NCBI GenBank assembly: GCA_015493475.1
Contig: WGDC01000071.1
Span: 25,713-89,712 of the forward strand
Reading direction: 5' to 3'
DNA from: Deltaproteobacteria bacterium
GTDB lineage: Bacteria > Desulfobacterota > Dissulfuribacteria > Dissulfuribacterales > QOAL01
DNA: 64,000 nt
Below the pieces are notes generated by a model. The model ran no database searches. It had not been told where the DNA came from and saw only the letters and a list, made by a program, of their open reading frames with translations. A program made the position numbers and the translations under genes. This document shows positions 29,224-38,968 of the stretch, in pieces; the first letter of the stretch is position 1; each line of letters starts with the position of its first letter.

Positions 29224-30216
29224 TTGAAAAATACGCAGCTCACTCTCTTCGACGCCCCCTTCATAGGTTACAACAAGGCGATAGAAGCCCTCCTGAAACT
29301 GGATTGTATTGAGGCGAGAGAAAGGCTTAAACACTGGCAGGAGTGTTTCCCAGGCCAGAGGGATCTCTCCCTGGAATTTGACCTTATAGACTTTCTTGAT
29401 CGTGACATTACCAAGCGAGCCCTCGAAAAGGACCCTCTTGCAGCCCTTTACCTATGGGAAAAGGAATGGGAGGAGGCCTTTGAAAAAAAACGGGGCAGGC
29501 GCAGCCTAATAGGCCTGTTTAGAAAGGCGTATTTCAAGAAGGCCTCCGAAAATGTCCTTGCACTTGAAAAAAGTGAACAGGAAATCGAATCGCCCGATCT
29601 CATGCTATGCCTGTCAAGGGGCGAATACTACCATGATGTCATAAGGCTTGGTAAAAGACTTGCAATGGCGGGCAAGGCTACTGGAAGAATACTTGGCTAC
29701 TTGGCAGACAGCCTCTTCGAGACAGGAAAGCTTCCTGATGCCATGCAAACGTATCTCACTGCAACGCTCGATGGCCCGGAAGAAATTGACCTCAAGGCCC
29801 TCTGCCATGAAGGGGTAAGGAAGACACTGACGCTTCCCCATGAAATGATAGAGGAATTCTTCGGCGAAACCGTCTCCCTGCGGACAGATAATAGGGCTGA
29901 ATGGGCAGCAACTGCCGGGCTCTTGACCAGACTTTTTACTCCGCCGTTCATAGACGAGGCTACGCAAATAGTCCACATGCACGACCAAGTAAAACAATAT
30001 AGAAACGGTGGAGACGAGTTCCAAAGCCCCGGCGTAACCTTTGCCCGCTGCATTATACTTTCAGAACAGGGAGATAGCAGGCTCTCGGCCATAAAGATAG
30101 ATATCGCTGACATAAGACGTGTAATGAGGGATATACATGAACCCCTTTTTCTCATTTACATGCAGTACATAGCGACATCGCATCGTCAGAGGGATGTTCG
30201 GCCCCTTCACTACTAA
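29224..30216 (+). CDS. Uncharacterised helical-repeat protein
   Basis: 330 aa from a TTG start with GGGAGA 7 bases upstream. I do not recognise the family. The sequence is almost wholly alpha-helical with TPR-like spacing (LADSLFETGKLPDAMQTYLTATL resembles one repeat), no signal peptide, no membrane segment and no obvious catalytic motif. It is divergent from the Wadjet remnant and its last four bases overlap the convergent cfa gene. Intact reading frame and codon use like the surrounding housekeeping genes argue that it is real. Confidence 0.75.
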   Translation: MKNTQLTLFDAPFIGYNKAIEALLKLDCIEARERLKHWQECFPGQRDLSLEFDLIDFLDRDITKRALEKDPLAALYLWEKEWEEAFEKKRGRRSLIGLFRKAYFKKASENVLALEKSEQEIESPDLMLCLSRGEYYHDVIRLGKRLAMAGKATGRILGYLADSLFETGKLPDAMQTYLTATLDGPEEIDLKALCHEGVRKTLTLPHEMIEEFFGETVSLRTDNRAEWAATAGLLTRLFTPPFIDEATQIVHMHDQVKQYRNGGDEFQSPGVTFARCIILSEQGDSRLSAIKIDIADIRRVMRDIHEPLFLIYMQYIATSHRQRDVRPLHY

Positions 30217-31406
30217 GGCTCTTCCCGCACCAAGGGCATGTCATTCCTTCTTCCAAGGGAGAACAGGAGCTGAAATACAAATAGGGGATTGTACCTGAAG
30301 CTCATCTGGCAACCGTAAAGATAAAAACGCCACTTCCTTACGAATTTCTCACCATAAAGCTGTTTCACCTTCTCGGCATGTTCCTCAAACCTTTTTGCCC
30401 AGTTGCCAAGGGTGAGATCGTAGTGTCGTCTGAGGTTTTCCAGGTCCATGAAATCAAAGCCGGTCTCCTCGGCTGCTTCCACGAGCTCTCCAAGGGCCGG
30501 AAGGTAAGTTCCGGGGAATATGTACTTGGTGATCCATGCATCCATCTCCATGGGCTTTGTCCTGCCTATGGTGTGAAGGAGCATTATCCCCTTGTCCTTA
30601 AGGAGTCTCGAACACCTTTCGAAAAAGACAGAAATGTTTTCCTTGCCTACGTGCTCAAACATGCCTATGGAGATAATCCTGTCATAACCCTTGTACTCGC
30701 TTTTATCCATCTCCCGATAGTCCTTGAGCCTTATTTCCACCTGATTCTCCAGACATTCATCCCTAATGCGCTGGCTTCCAAGTTCAAATTGGTTCTGGGA
30801 AAGGGTAAGCCCTACAGCCTTGACCTTATATTTTCTTGCGGCCTCAATTACTAGGCTACCCCATCCGCACCCTATGTCCAAAAGCCTCTGGCCGGCCCTT
30901 AACCTGAGTTTCTTGAGGCTTCGGTTGATCTTGTTGAGCTGGGCCTGCTCAAGGGATTCATCTTCTGAGGTAAAGAAGGCACAGGAGTAGTTCATGCCCT
31001 TATCCAGCCACAGTCTGTAGAAATCATTTCCCTTGTCGTAGTGGGCCTGAACGTCCTTTCTGGTCTGTTTTATTGTGGCCCTCTTTTTTAGATGAAGCCA
31101 GCAGACCCTTGCCTTTTGAAATGGAGTGAGTCTTTCCTCTGCGGCATTTTTGTAAAACCACTCCATGGCATCGCCAAGGTTTCCAATAATTTCTATGTCT
31201 CCTTGCATGTAGGCTTCTCCAAGGGCAAGGGAGGGTTCCACGAGGAGCTCTTCAAAAATATTGGGACTTTTGATTCTTATCTGGAACTCGGGAGGGCCGT
31301 CTCCAAATTTGAGTTGTTCTCCATTCCAAAGGGTGATCGTACAGGATTTTTCAGGACCTTTAGGAAGGATGTTCATGAGAATTTTCTTGGCTTGCCCGGG
31401 ATTCAT
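30213..31406 (-). CDS. cfa: Cyclopropane-fatty-acyl-phospholipid synthase family methyltransferase
   Basis: 397 aa. Transfers a methylene group from SAM to double bonds of membrane phospholipid acyl chains. Visible are the N-terminal SCP2-like segment, the SAM-binding motif LDIGCGWGSLVIEAARKYK (from about residue 195), LTLSQNQ and the RIISIGMFEHVGKENISVFF region with the conserved bicarbonate-site residues. Full family length. Single gene, convergent with the helical-repeat gene. Confidence 0.95.
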   Translation of the reverse strand: MNPGQAKKILMNILPKGPEKSCTITLWNGEQLKFGDGPPEFQIRIKSPNIFEELLVEPSLALGEAYMQGDIEIIGNLGDAMEWFYKNAAEERLTPFQKARVCWLHLKKRATIKQTRKDVQAHYDKGNDFYRLWLDKGMNYSCAFFTSEDESLEQAQLNKINRSLKKLRLRAGQRLLDIGCGWGSLVIEAARKYKVKAVGLTLSQNQFELGSQRIRDECLENQVEIRLKDYREMDKSEYKGYDRIISIGMFEHVGKENISVFFERCSRLLKDKGIMLLHTIGRTKPMEMDAWITKYIFPGTYLPALGELVEAAEETGFDFMDLENLRRHYDLTLGNWAKRFEEHAEKVKQLYGEKFVRKWRFYLYGCQMSFRYNPLFVFQLLFSLGRRNDMPLVREEP

Positions 31407-31539
31407 GATCTTGCCTCCCAGTGATTAGAACTCAAATGATTCCTATCGAAAAATAATCCCTTTTAATTTTAGTATGTACGAAATTGTCTCGTGTCAAGAA
31501 AGGCCAACCCCTCTTGTCCGGACCCTTTACTAATCCCAT

Positions 31540-32205
31540 GTGATTTGGCACTCTTTAATGAAAACGCGAGGCTTAACAGGGATAAATAATTACCAACGAC
31601 TGGAGACGGAAGAAGTGATCAACCAGGAACGGAAGCTTCTTTTGGGGGTCATAAACCGATTTATCGGGCGTTTTTCCAGACAGATACAGAGAAAGACCCT
31701 GCTCGAAACATCAAGGGAATACCCCTTTGTGGCCATGGATACTATGCAGGTCTTTGAGCAGCTTCTATTTGTTGAAAGGTATCTTCGGGAAAAATACGGT
31801 TGCCAGGAGCTTGAGGTTTTCAGCTTTGTTGATGTGGGCTGTGGATTTGGAAACGTTATGCTCTTTGCAGAGCAGTTCGGTTTTGAAACCTACGGGATAG
31901 AAAAGGATGAGGCCTCCATAGAGGTTGCCCTAGGTTTTTTTGACAAAAAGCAGATAATCAGGGCAGACATTATGAATTACAAAAACTACCAGCGCTTTGA
32001 CGTGGTCTATTTCTTCTGTCCCCTCACAGAGGGAGAGAGGGAGTTTGAGGAATTTATTGAAAATGAAATAAGACCTGGGGCCATATTGATTGGAAACTAC
32101 AAAAGAAGTAAGAAGATTGAAACGAACAAAAGGTTCAGACGGCTTAGTGCGGCATTGCCCATTTGGGAAAAGGTCTCGACCGGATTCCAAAAAGGCCGCC
32201 TCTAA
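31540..32205 (+). CDS. Class I SAM-dependent methyltransferase-like protein
   Basis: 221 aa from a GTG start (an ATG six codons in is an alternative; neither has a good ribosome site). The SAM-binding motif I, VDVGCGFGNVMLFAEQFG, is followed by the acidic loop YGIEKDEASIEVA and motif DVVYFFCPL. Substrate unknown. The layout (long helical N-terminus then minimal Rossmann fold) is common in uncharacterised methyltransferases. It ends 18 bases before ilvD, and may be cotranscribed with it. Confidence 0.8.
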   Translation: MIWHSLMKTRGLTGINNYQRLETEEVINQERKLLLGVINRFIGRFSRQIQRKTLLETSREYPFVAMDTMQVFEQLLFVERYLREKYGCQELEVFSFVDVGCGFGNVMLFAEQFGFETYGIEKDEASIEVALGFFDKKQIIRADIMNYKNYQRFDVVYFFCPLTEGEREFEEFIENEIRPGAILIGNYKRSKKIETNKRFRRLSAALPIWEKVSTGFQKGRL

Positions 32206-32223
32206 TTTGGAAAGGAGTGTCAA

Positions 32224-33882
32224 ATGAGAAGTGACAAGATGAAAAAGGGAATTGAAAGGGCCCCACACAGGTCCCTTATGAAGGCCATGGGCTATACGGA
32301 TGAGGAAATAAAAAGGCCCATCATCGGCGTAGCAAACTCTTTCAACGAGATCATCCCAGGCCACATTCACCTACGCCAAGTGGTGGATGCGGTAAAGGCA
32401 GGGATCAGGATGGCAGGGGGCACCCCGGTTGAATTTGGAGGAATCGGCGTGTGCGACGGCATAGCCATGAATCACCTTGGCATGCGTTACTCCCTTGCAA
32501 GCCGCGAGCTCATTGCGGATTCAGTGGAGGTCATGGCCCAGGCCCACCCCTTTGACGGCCTTGTGGTGGTGCCAAGCTGTGACAAAATCACCCCTGGAAT
32601 GATCATGGCCATACTGCGGCTCAACATTCCTTCGATAATGGTTACCGGCGGCCCCATGCTCACGGGCACCTGGCATGGGAAAAAGGTCAACCTCATATCC
32701 GTGTTCGAAGGGATAGGAGAAGTACGCTCAGGCAGAATGACCGAGAAAGAACTTTGCAGCCTCGAGGACGAGGCCTGCCCAACATGCGGCTCGTGCGCAG
32801 GGATGTTCACGGCCAACTCCATGAACTGCCTCTCGGAGGCCCTTGGACTTTCGCTCCCAGGAAACGGCACAATACCAGCCGTATCCGCCAGACGTTACCG
32901 CCTTGCAAAAAAGACCGGCATGAAAATCATGGAACTTGTGGAAAAGGACATTAAGCCCAGGGACATTGCAACGGATGTCACCTTTAAAAACGCTATTGCA
33001 GTGGACATGGCCCTTGGCTGTTCCACTAACACGGTCCTTCATGTTCCCGCCATAGCCCACGAGGCAAGGGTAGACCTTCCCCTTGACGTGTTCAACGAAA
33101 TGAGCACAAAGACACCCCACCTTTGCAGCATGATCCCGGCAGGCTCCCACAGCCTGTATGACCTTGATCTTGCAGGTGGCATCCAGGCCGTGCTGAATGA
33201 GCTTGACAAGACAGGAATCATTGACGGCGAGGTCATGACGGTATCCGGCAGGAAGGCGAGGGAAAACTTTTCTGTCTGTCCCGTCCGGGACCATCAGGTC
33301 ATAAGGCCAGTGGATGACCCCTATCACGGCGAAGGGGGTCTTGCCATCCTGTACGGAAATCTCGCCCCGGACGGCTCCGTAGTAAAGCAATCAGCAGTGG
33401 CCCCGGAGATGATGAAACACAAGGGCCCGGCAAGGGTATTTGAATCAGAGGACGAGGCCTACGAGGCCATACTTGCAGGGCGCATAAACCCCGGGGACGT
33501 GGTTGTTATACGCTATGAGGGCCCAAAGGGAGGTCCTGGCATGCCAGAGATGCTCTCCCCAACCTCTGCCATAGTTGGGATGGGGCTTGACCGTCAGGTG
33601 GCACTTCTAACAGACGGGCGTTTCAGCGGGGGAACAAAGGGCGCTGCAATTGGACATATCTCGCCGGAGGCGGCGGAGGGCGGTCCCATAGCCCTGATCC
33701 AGGAAGGAGACATGATCTCCGTGGACATCACCGCAAAAAGACTTGACATAGAGGTTGACGAGGCGGAGCTTGAAAAGAGGCGGGCCGCCTGGAAACAGCC
33801 AGAGCCAAGAATCAAGGAAGGATACATGGCCCGCTATGCAAGGATGGTCTCAAGCGGAGCCAAGGGAGCCATTGTGGAATAA
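32224..33882 (+). CDS. ilvD: Dihydroxy-acid dehydratase
   Basis: 552 aa. Dehydrates 2,3-dihydroxyisovalerate and its homologue in valine/isoleucine synthesis. Fe-S ligand cysteines are seen in [11 protein letters not shown] and [19 protein letters not shown], and the C-terminal [11 protein letters not shown] and GDMISVDI motifs are present. ATG 32224 lies behind AAAGGAG. Length normal for the family. Confidence 0.97.
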   Translation: MRSDKMKKGIERAPHRSLMKAMGYTDEEIKRPIIGVANSFNEIIPGHIHLRQVVDAVKAGIRMAGGTPVEFGGIGVCDGIAMNHLGMRYSLASRELIADSVEVMAQAHPFDGLVVVPSCDKITPGMIMAILRLNIPSIMVTGGPMLTGTWHGKKVNLISVFEGIGEVRSGRMTEKELCSLEDEACPTCGSCAGMFTANSMNCLSEALGLSLPGNGTIPAVSARRYRLAKKTGMKIMELVEKDIKPRDIATDVTFKNAIAVDMALGCSTNTVLHVPAIAHEARVDLPLDVFNEMSTKTPHLCSMIPAGSHSLYDLDLAGGIQAVLNELDKTGIIDGEVMTVSGRKARENFSVCPVRDHQVIRPVDDPYHGEGGLAILYGNLAPDGSVVKQSAVAPEMMKHKGPARVFESEDEAYEAILAGRINPGDVVVIRYEGPKGGPGMPEMLSPTSAIVGMGLDRQVALLTDGRFSGGTKGAAIGHISPEAAEGGPIALIQEGDMISVDITAKRLDIEVDEAELEKRRAAWKQPEPRIKEGYMARYARMVSSGAKGAIVE

Positions 33883-33895
33883 CAGATGGTAGCCG

Positions 33896-33930
33896 GGTCG
33901 GCTGCGCGCCGACCTGCTTCCTTCTTTGCA
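33896..33930 (+). terminator. Probable terminator after ilvD
   Basis: Perfect 7-bp stem GGTCGGC/GCCGACC (33896-33902 with 33908-33914) with a TGCGC loop, followed by a pyrimidine-rich tract with only broken T runs. It lies 14 bases after the ilvD stop. Confidence 0.5.
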
Positions 33931-33953
33931 TTTTCTCAGGGGAATCTGTAACC

Positions 33954-34304
33954 ATGAACGAAAAACTCAAACTTCTTATCCACGTCGCAGCAAAAGAAAA
34001 ATGGGATATGGCAGTCAGGAACGGCCTCAACTTCCTGAAGACCGGGAAAGGGGACGAAGAGCTGCGCGTGATTCTCATAGCCAATGGCGATTCCGTAACG
34101 AGGTGCACCAAGTGTGACAGGGCGCTTTTTGACAATCTGAAGCAGTTTGTTCTTGATGGGGGAGAGATATATATCTGCGAAAACTCGCTGAAAGATTTTG
34201 GAATTCCCACATCGAGGCTTCCGGAGATATTCTCCACGATCCCTGCGGCCATAAGGGCCCTTGTGGACTATCAGCGTGACGGGTGGATATACGTCAGGCC
34301 CTGA
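33954..34304 (+). CDS. DsrE/DsrF-like family protein
   Basis: 116 aa. The fold pattern (LKLLIHVAAKEKWDMAVRNGLNFL.., LRVILIANGDSV, GGEIYICENSLKDFGI) matches the DsrE-like superfamily of small sulfur-carrier proteins. Cysteines are at 51 and 54 (CTKC) and at 75 (YICENSLK), the last at the position usual for the active cysteine. A role in persulfide relay is plausible given the other sulfur proteins in the window, but no partner is adjacent. Its end overlaps the convergent gene by 34 bases. Confidence 0.82.
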   Translation: MNEKLKLLIHVAAKEKWDMAVRNGLNFLKTGKGDEELRVILIANGDSVTRCTKCDRALFDNLKQFVLDGGEIYICENSLKDFGIPTSRLPEIFSTIPAAIRALVDYQRDGWIYVRP

Positions 34305-34639
34305 TTTTCACCCATTTCGCCTACGCTTTTTCCCTCACTCATATGGGGAAACCAGGTCAGGTGCCAGAACCTGAAAAATTCCGATGCGGTGATGTTTGCA
34401 GGGTCCACGCCTACCCTGCCACAAAAACGTGCCAAGTTATCCCTGTCCCCACAAATTACGTGGTAGGACTGCCTGCGCCGAGAATGGTAGTTTTCGTGAA
34501 TGGCGATATTGCCCCTTTCAGCCCAGGTAACGGCCTTGGGTATGTCCCTGAGCTTGAAAACCTGGATATCGAACTCATCTGTAAGGGGTCCGAGAATATG
34601 GTCTATCTGCGGCAGTTTTTTCTTTTTTCTTCGCGCCAA
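34271..34639 (-). CDS. Uncharacterised basic protein
   Basis: 122 aa from a TTG start, 11 bases after GGAGG. Not recognised. Composition is varied with structured-looking segments (DHILGPLTDEFDIQVFKLRDIPKAVTWAERG in part, HVICGDRDNLARFCGRVGVDP, FRFWHLTWFPHM) and a lysine/arginine-rich N-terminus (MARRKKKK). No membrane segment or known motif. It overlaps the DsrE-like gene tail-to-tail by 34 bases, so it could be spurious, but the ribosome site favours a real gene. Confidence 0.6.
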   Translation of the reverse strand: MARRKKKKLPQIDHILGPLTDEFDIQVFKLRDIPKAVTWAERGNIAIHENYHSRRRQSYHVICGDRDNLARFCGRVGVDPANITASEFFRFWHLTWFPHMSEGKSVGEMGENQGLTYIHPSR

Positions 34640-34700
34640 GATGTTGTTGGCCTCCGCTTCTGCTGTTAATCTTTAGTCAAAAATCGCCATTCAAGATATG

Positions 34701-34723
34701 GATCGGCCTTTTAGATGCCGATC
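34701..34723. repeat. Perfect inverted repeat ahead of hisB
   Basis: GATCGGC (34701-34707) and GCCGATC (34717-34723), 7 bp with a 9-base spacer, lie 25 bases upstream of hisB in the divergent gap. May be an operator or a small hairpin in the hisB leader. Confidence 0.4.
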
Positions 34724-34748
34724 TTAAACTTTAAGTGGAGCCGGACAC

Positions 34749-35333
34749 ATGAGGAGTGCGCGAATCAACAGGACTACCAAGGAAACGGACATAAGCATCT
34801 TTTTGACCATGGAGGGAAAGGGCCAAGCCGCCATTGATACCGGTGTAGGCTTCCTGGATCACATGCTGAGCCTGTGGACCGTCCACGGCCTCTTTGACCT
34901 GGAAATAAAGGCAAAGGGAGACATTCACGTGGACTACCACCATACGGTGGAAGATGTGGGAATAGGCCTTGGCATGGCAATTTCCAGGGCTATGAAGGAA
35001 CTTAAGGGCATAAACCGTTATGGGTTTCAGGTCGTTCCCATGGAAGAGGCCCTGTGCGAGGTGGCCATTGATTTTTGCAATAGGCCCTACCTCGTTTTCA
35101 ACTGTTCCTTCCCAACTGAAAAAATAGGTGCCTTTGACACGGAGCTTGTTGAGGAATTTCTCCGGGCCTTGGTGGTTAACAGTGGCATCACTCTCCATGT
35201 TAATGTAAGGTACGGTAAAAACAGCCATCATATGGCGGAGGCCGTCTTCAAGGCCTTTGGCAGGGCCATGGATCAGGCTACGGCCACCAATCAACGAATC
35301 AAAGGGGTCCTCTCGAGCAAAGGGATGCTATGA
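34749..35333 (+). CDS. hisB: Imidazoleglycerol-phosphate dehydratase
   Basis: 194 aa, the monofunctional enzyme of histidine synthesis. Metal-binding histidine motifs are clear: GFLDHMLSL, DYHHTVEDVGIGLG and NSHHMAEAVFKAFGRA. Starts at ATG 34749 after AAGTGGAG. Isolated from other his genes here. Confidence 0.97.
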   Translation: MRSARINRTTKETDISIFLTMEGKGQAAIDTGVGFLDHMLSLWTVHGLFDLEIKAKGDIHVDYHHTVEDVGIGLGMAISRAMKELKGINRYGFQVVPMEEALCEVAIDFCNRPYLVFNCSFPTEKIGAFDTELVEEFLRALVVNSGITLHVNVRYGKNSHHMAEAVFKAFGRAMDQATATNQRIKGVLSSKGML

Positions 35334-35375
35334 TCCACGGGCACCTTGGCCTGCAAGAATAAAGAGGAAAAGGCA

Positions 35376-36059
35376 ATGAAAAAGCCCCTACAGGTTACAA
35401 TAATTTTAACATGTTTCTGTGCCGCCGTTCTGTTGAGCTCGGGGTGTTTTTATAAGTCGTCCCGGCATGTGCCTCAAAAGCTTCCGGCCCTGCACAAGAT
35501 CGCCGTTCTTCCCATGGACAGGGCGACAACGAGGCCTGCAACCGAACGTCCCACCTGCAACATCGGGGGCCAGTCTCTTTATTCGAGCTCCTACGTAACC
35601 CCTGAAGCAGCCCAAAAGGTCACGGACATTCTTTATTCCCTTATACTTAAGGACAAGAGGTTCAAGCCTGTTTCCGAGGGACAGTGCATGGGACTGCTGA
35701 ACGATATCTTGCAAAAGAAGGTAAACCCATCGGAACTCAAAATACTGAAGGCTTTCGGGAAACAGCTCGATGCAGACGCCATACTCTACGGGAAACTCTA
35801 CCGGTTCCGGGAACGGATTGGTTCCGAGTACTCTGTCAAAAGTCCTGCCTCCGTTGCCTTTTCGCTCATACTCGTCCGCGTCTCAGACGGACGGGTACTG
35901 TGGAGATATGGCTTTGATGAAACCCAGCAGGCCCTTACGGAAAACCTGTTCAACTGGCGGTTTTATAAGTCAGAAGGAATGAGGTGGGTTACTGCAAGGG
36001 AACTTGCGGCCTATGGTCTTAAAAGAGCGGTAGAAAAACTGGAAAAGGCACTCCCATAA
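35376..36059 (+). CDS. Outer-membrane lipoprotein of the DUF799/GNA1162 type (probable)
   Basis: 227 aa from ATG 35376, which lies after GAGGAAAAGG; the earlier ATG at 35346 lacks a site. A lipoprotein signal with lipobox LSSGC puts the lipidated cysteine at about residue 24. The body (HKIAVLPMDRATTRPATERP, VTDILYSLILKDKRFKPVSEGQ, LDADAILYGKLYRFRERIGSEYSVKSPASVAFSL in part) follows the TolB-amino-domain-like pattern of DUF799 lipoproteins, with DGRVLWRYGFDETQQALTENLF. Specific role unknown. It precedes the RNase II-like gene by 17 bases. Confidence 0.78.
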   Translation: MKKPLQVTIILTCFCAAVLLSSGCFYKSSRHVPQKLPALHKIAVLPMDRATTRPATERPTCNIGGQSLYSSSYVTPEAAQKVTDILYSLILKDKRFKPVSEGQCMGLLNDILQKKVNPSELKILKAFGKQLDADAILYGKLYRFRERIGSEYSVKSPASVAFSLILVRVSDGRVLWRYGFDETQQALTENLFNWRFYKSEGMRWVTARELAAYGLKRAVEKLEKALP

Positions 36060-36076
36060 AATACAAGATACAAGGC

Positions 36077-38080
36077 ATGGAACTGAAAGGGGGGCAGGTA
36101 GTAGAATTTCTGGAAAACCAAAAGTTTATCACTTGCTTAGTGCTTTCCAAGAAGGGCAACCGATACCATTGTCTCACCCTTCACGGCAAGGAAGTCAACG
36201 TTGCGAGAAACCGTTTTATTCACGTCTCCCCTAACGCAATAGCACCTGACAATCGTAGCGATACCCTCAGACAGCTCAGAAACATATTCGGGGAAAGGGC
36301 CCGGCTTGCCTCCGAGATAAACATCAAGGAGCTGTGGGAGCTGACTTACGAAGAAAAAGAGGTATGGCAGCCGCGCGAGCTTGCAGAACTCGCATTTTCA
36401 GGGCCAGTTTCGACGGATCACGAGGCAGCTCTCATCAGGGCGGTTATAGACGACCATACATATTTCAAATTCAGGGACGGCGCGATACACGCCATGACTC
36501 CCATAGTAGTAGATAAACTCCTGGCACAAAGGAGGCGGGAGGCAGAGCGTCTCCAAAAACTCATGGCCGGGGGCAGGTGGCTTGAAAACCTGTGGGGGGA
36601 CGAAAAAAACCCAATACAGGTAGAAGACGAAGAAAAGGACTACTGGGTTAGGGCCATAAAGGACGTCTGCATCAAGGGGGACGAGTCCCCCTTCTACCAG
36701 GAGGTTAACGTGCTGTTCAGGCAGGCAGGCCTTGCTGGCAAGTTCTCTCCATTTGATACAATGGTAAAGGCAGGTATATGGAAGGAGGACGAAAACCTTG
36801 AAATCCTCCGGCACGAGATCGAGACACAGTTTCCTCCAGAGGTAGTCGCCGAGGCGTGGGAACTATCGCAAGAGGCCGAGGAAGAAATTTTTGAGCATGG
36901 AAGGCAGGACCTTACTGACCTCGATATCTTTACCATAGACAGCAGCGAAAGCAGGGACCTTGACGACGCAATAAGTTTTGAAAGAATTCCAACGGGCTTT
37001 GAGATAGGAATACACATAACGGACATTGGCCTTAAAATCAGACCCGGAACCCCGCTTTTCATGAACGCTGTTTCGAGAGCGACCACCATCTACCTGCCGG
37101 AGCAGCAAGTACCCATGCTGCCGGAGGTGCTTTCACACGAGGCATGGAGCCTCCACGAGGGCGAGCTAAGACGAGCCCTTTCCTTCATGGTAACAGTTGA
37201 CGCCTCTGGTAACATCCTCGCCTCCGAGATCATTCCAAGCGTTGTGCGCGTTACGAGGCGCCTCACTTACCAGGACGTTGACACGGCCATTGAGCTCAAG
37301 GAAAAGTGGGCCGATATGCACAGGATATGCAAGGCCCGCCAGGCCATCAGGATATCAAAAGGCGCCCTGCCTCTGCCCATACCGGAACTCAACATATCCG
37401 TTGACGAAGAAGGCAGAGTATCGGTAAGCCTCGTGACACCGGGGCCGGCGAGGTTTCTCGTGGCAGAGGCCATGATACTTGCCAACCAAGTGGCTGCCGA
37501 GTTTCTGAAAAATAATGAAATACCCGGTCTTTTCAGGAGCCAGCCCCCACCGAGGGACAGTATAATTTCGGGCCACGAGACGGCCCTTCTGCCAAACATC
37601 AGGCAAAGAAGGCTCATAAGCCGTGGACTCCTGAGCACAGAGGCCGCCCCTCACGCCGGACTTGGACTACCCATGTACACCACCGTTACCTCGCCACTGA
37701 GACGCGCCCTTGACCTGATTGTGCAACAGCAGATATCCTCTTATCTCCTTTTTGGCAAACCCTTGCATACTGAAGAAGACGTGGAAAAGGTTCTTCCCTG
37801 GCTTAAGCAGGGCCTTTCGAGCGCGGCCAAGGTCAATCAGGGCACCTTCCGTTACTGGTTGATAAAATATTTCCGGGCACGTAAGTCAGAAACATTAAAA
37901 GCATGGGTCATAGAGTTGAGCACAAAACGCCTCACGGCTGTCCTCCAGAACACCCTGACCACCTTTGACCTGCCCATTCCTTCAGGAATGGAGGTAAGAC
38001 AGGACCAGGAGATACTGGTAAAGGTCAGAGAGGCAAAACCGCGGGAGAATATCCTGCGTTTTGGCTGGGCTGAACATTGA
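36077..38080 (+). CDS. RNase II/RNB-domain ribonuclease
   Basis: 667 aa. The catalytic RNB domain (about residues 280-590) contains the metal-binding cluster FTIDSSESRDLDDAISF, corresponding to the DxxxxxDLDDA motif of RNase II, plus ITDIGLKIRPGTPLFMNAVSRATTIYLP and TSPLRRALDLIVQQQ near its end. The N-terminal 250 residues are divergent and a clear S1 domain is not obvious, so this belongs to the RNase II-like subgroup with atypical ends. Expected to degrade RNA 3'-to-5' in the cytoplasm. Confidence 0.9.
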   Translation: MELKGGQVVEFLENQKFITCLVLSKKGNRYHCLTLHGKEVNVARNRFIHVSPNAIAPDNRSDTLRQLRNIFGERARLASEINIKELWELTYEEKEVWQPRELAELAFSGPVSTDHEAALIRAVIDDHTYFKFRDGAIHAMTPIVVDKLLAQRRREAERLQKLMAGGRWLENLWGDEKNPIQVEDEEKDYWVRAIKDVCIKGDESPFYQEVNVLFRQAGLAGKFSPFDTMVKAGIWKEDENLEILRHEIETQFPPEVVAEAWELSQEAEEEIFEHGRQDLTDLDIFTIDSSESRDLDDAISFERIPTGFEIGIHITDIGLKIRPGTPLFMNAVSRATTIYLPEQQVPMLPEVLSHEAWSLHEGELRRALSFMVTVDASGNILASEIIPSVVRVTRRLTYQDVDTAIELKEKWADMHRICKARQAIRISKGALPLPIPELNISVDEEGRVSVSLVTPGPARFLVAEAMILANQVAAEFLKNNEIPGLFRSQPPPRDSIISGHETALLPNIRQRRLISRGLLSTEAAPHAGLGLPMYTTVTSPLRRALDLIVQQQISSYLLFGKPLHTEEDVEKVLPWLKQGLSSAAKVNQGTFRYWLIKYFRARKSETLKAWVIELSTKRLTAVLQNTLTTFDLPIPSGMEVRQDQEILVKVREAKPRENILRFGWAEH

Positions 38081-38105
38081 AAGCCACCCCTTAGCTTGCC
38101 GAGGG

Positions 38106-38729
38106 TCATCTTCCCAGCCCGCCATGCCTGCAAGTGGACCATACGGCCTTTTCATAATCCTCGTAGGTGTCCAGGTCGAGAAAGGCCCACTTATCCCCGC
38201 AGCGCATGTCTATAAGCTCGTCGGGGCTTCCATAGACTTCCCTGAGACTTCCAACTGATACAAGCCTCCTGAAAAAGGCCCTTGGCACAAGCAGGGGATG
38301 GCCTCCCTTTCTTCCCGAGTAGGGACGTATTGCCTTTCCGGGAATGGCCTCATGAATACTGATCATGCCTTTTACAGTCTCGGGGCTTACGAGGGCGCAG
38401 TCAACCGGCAGAAACATGCACGCTGTAGCCACAGCAGACACCTTCCGAAGACCTATTCTTGCAGAATCTATCATGTCGGAATCAGGAAGCGGATTAAACA
38501 CGCACATTGCCGCGAGGTTTTCAACCTCTGTCTCAACCTCTTTCCGGAATCGGCCCGTGACAACGATTATCTCTCTAAGACCCGCTGCCAAGAATGTCTC
38601 CACTGCCTTGGCTACAAGGCTCCGTCCATTAATCCTGAGCAACTGCTTGGGCCTTCCCATCCTTGAAGATGCCCCTGCAGACAAAACAACAGCGGAAACG
38701 GAACAGGCTTCTGGATAAACATTTACCAT
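38106..38729 (-). CDS. MobA-like NTP transferase (molybdenum cofactor cytidylyl/guanylyltransferase family)
   Basis: 207 aa. The N-terminal nucleotide-binding signature VVLSAGASSRMGRPKQLL, then FLPVDCALVSPETVKGM with the metal-binding aspartate and GGHPLLVPRAFF, are those of MocA/MobA-type transferases. MocA makes molybdopterin cytosine dinucleotide for xanthine-dehydrogenase-type enzymes; one such enzyme is encoded at 46912-49541, so that link is attractive but inferred. Convergent with the RNB gene. Confidence 0.82.
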   Translation of the reverse strand: MVNVYPEACSVSAVVLSAGASSRMGRPKQLLRINGRSLVAKAVETFLAAGLREIIVVTGRFRKEVETEVENLAAMCVFNPLPDSDMIDSARIGLRKVSAVATACMFLPVDCALVSPETVKGMISIHEAIPGKAIRPYSGRKGGHPLLVPRAFFRRLVSVGSLREVYGSPDELIDMRCGDKWAFLDLDTYEDYEKAVWSTCRHGGLGR

Positions 38730-38968
38730 TAAGGTAGTTTACCATCACCGCAGACCCCTTTCCAGTATGTTGAAGGCCGGTGTCTATTTCGCATCTTGTA
38801 CACTCGCAAGGCCGTTCCTTGAACATCTGCCATGAGGCCTTAGCTTTCCGATATGGACACCGTTTTTTTATCTTTCTTGAATTCCCCTTGTAACCTGCCT
38901 TGCACCAAGGGTATGAGGAACGAGCGTGTGTATTAAAAGCATAAACGAAGGAAAGGAGGATGTTAGCA

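Noticed and set aside
38629..38826. 65-aa ORF with CxxC-like start upstream of the MobA-like gene
   Set aside because: Overlaps the well-supported mobA-like gene in another frame and has no ribosome site.
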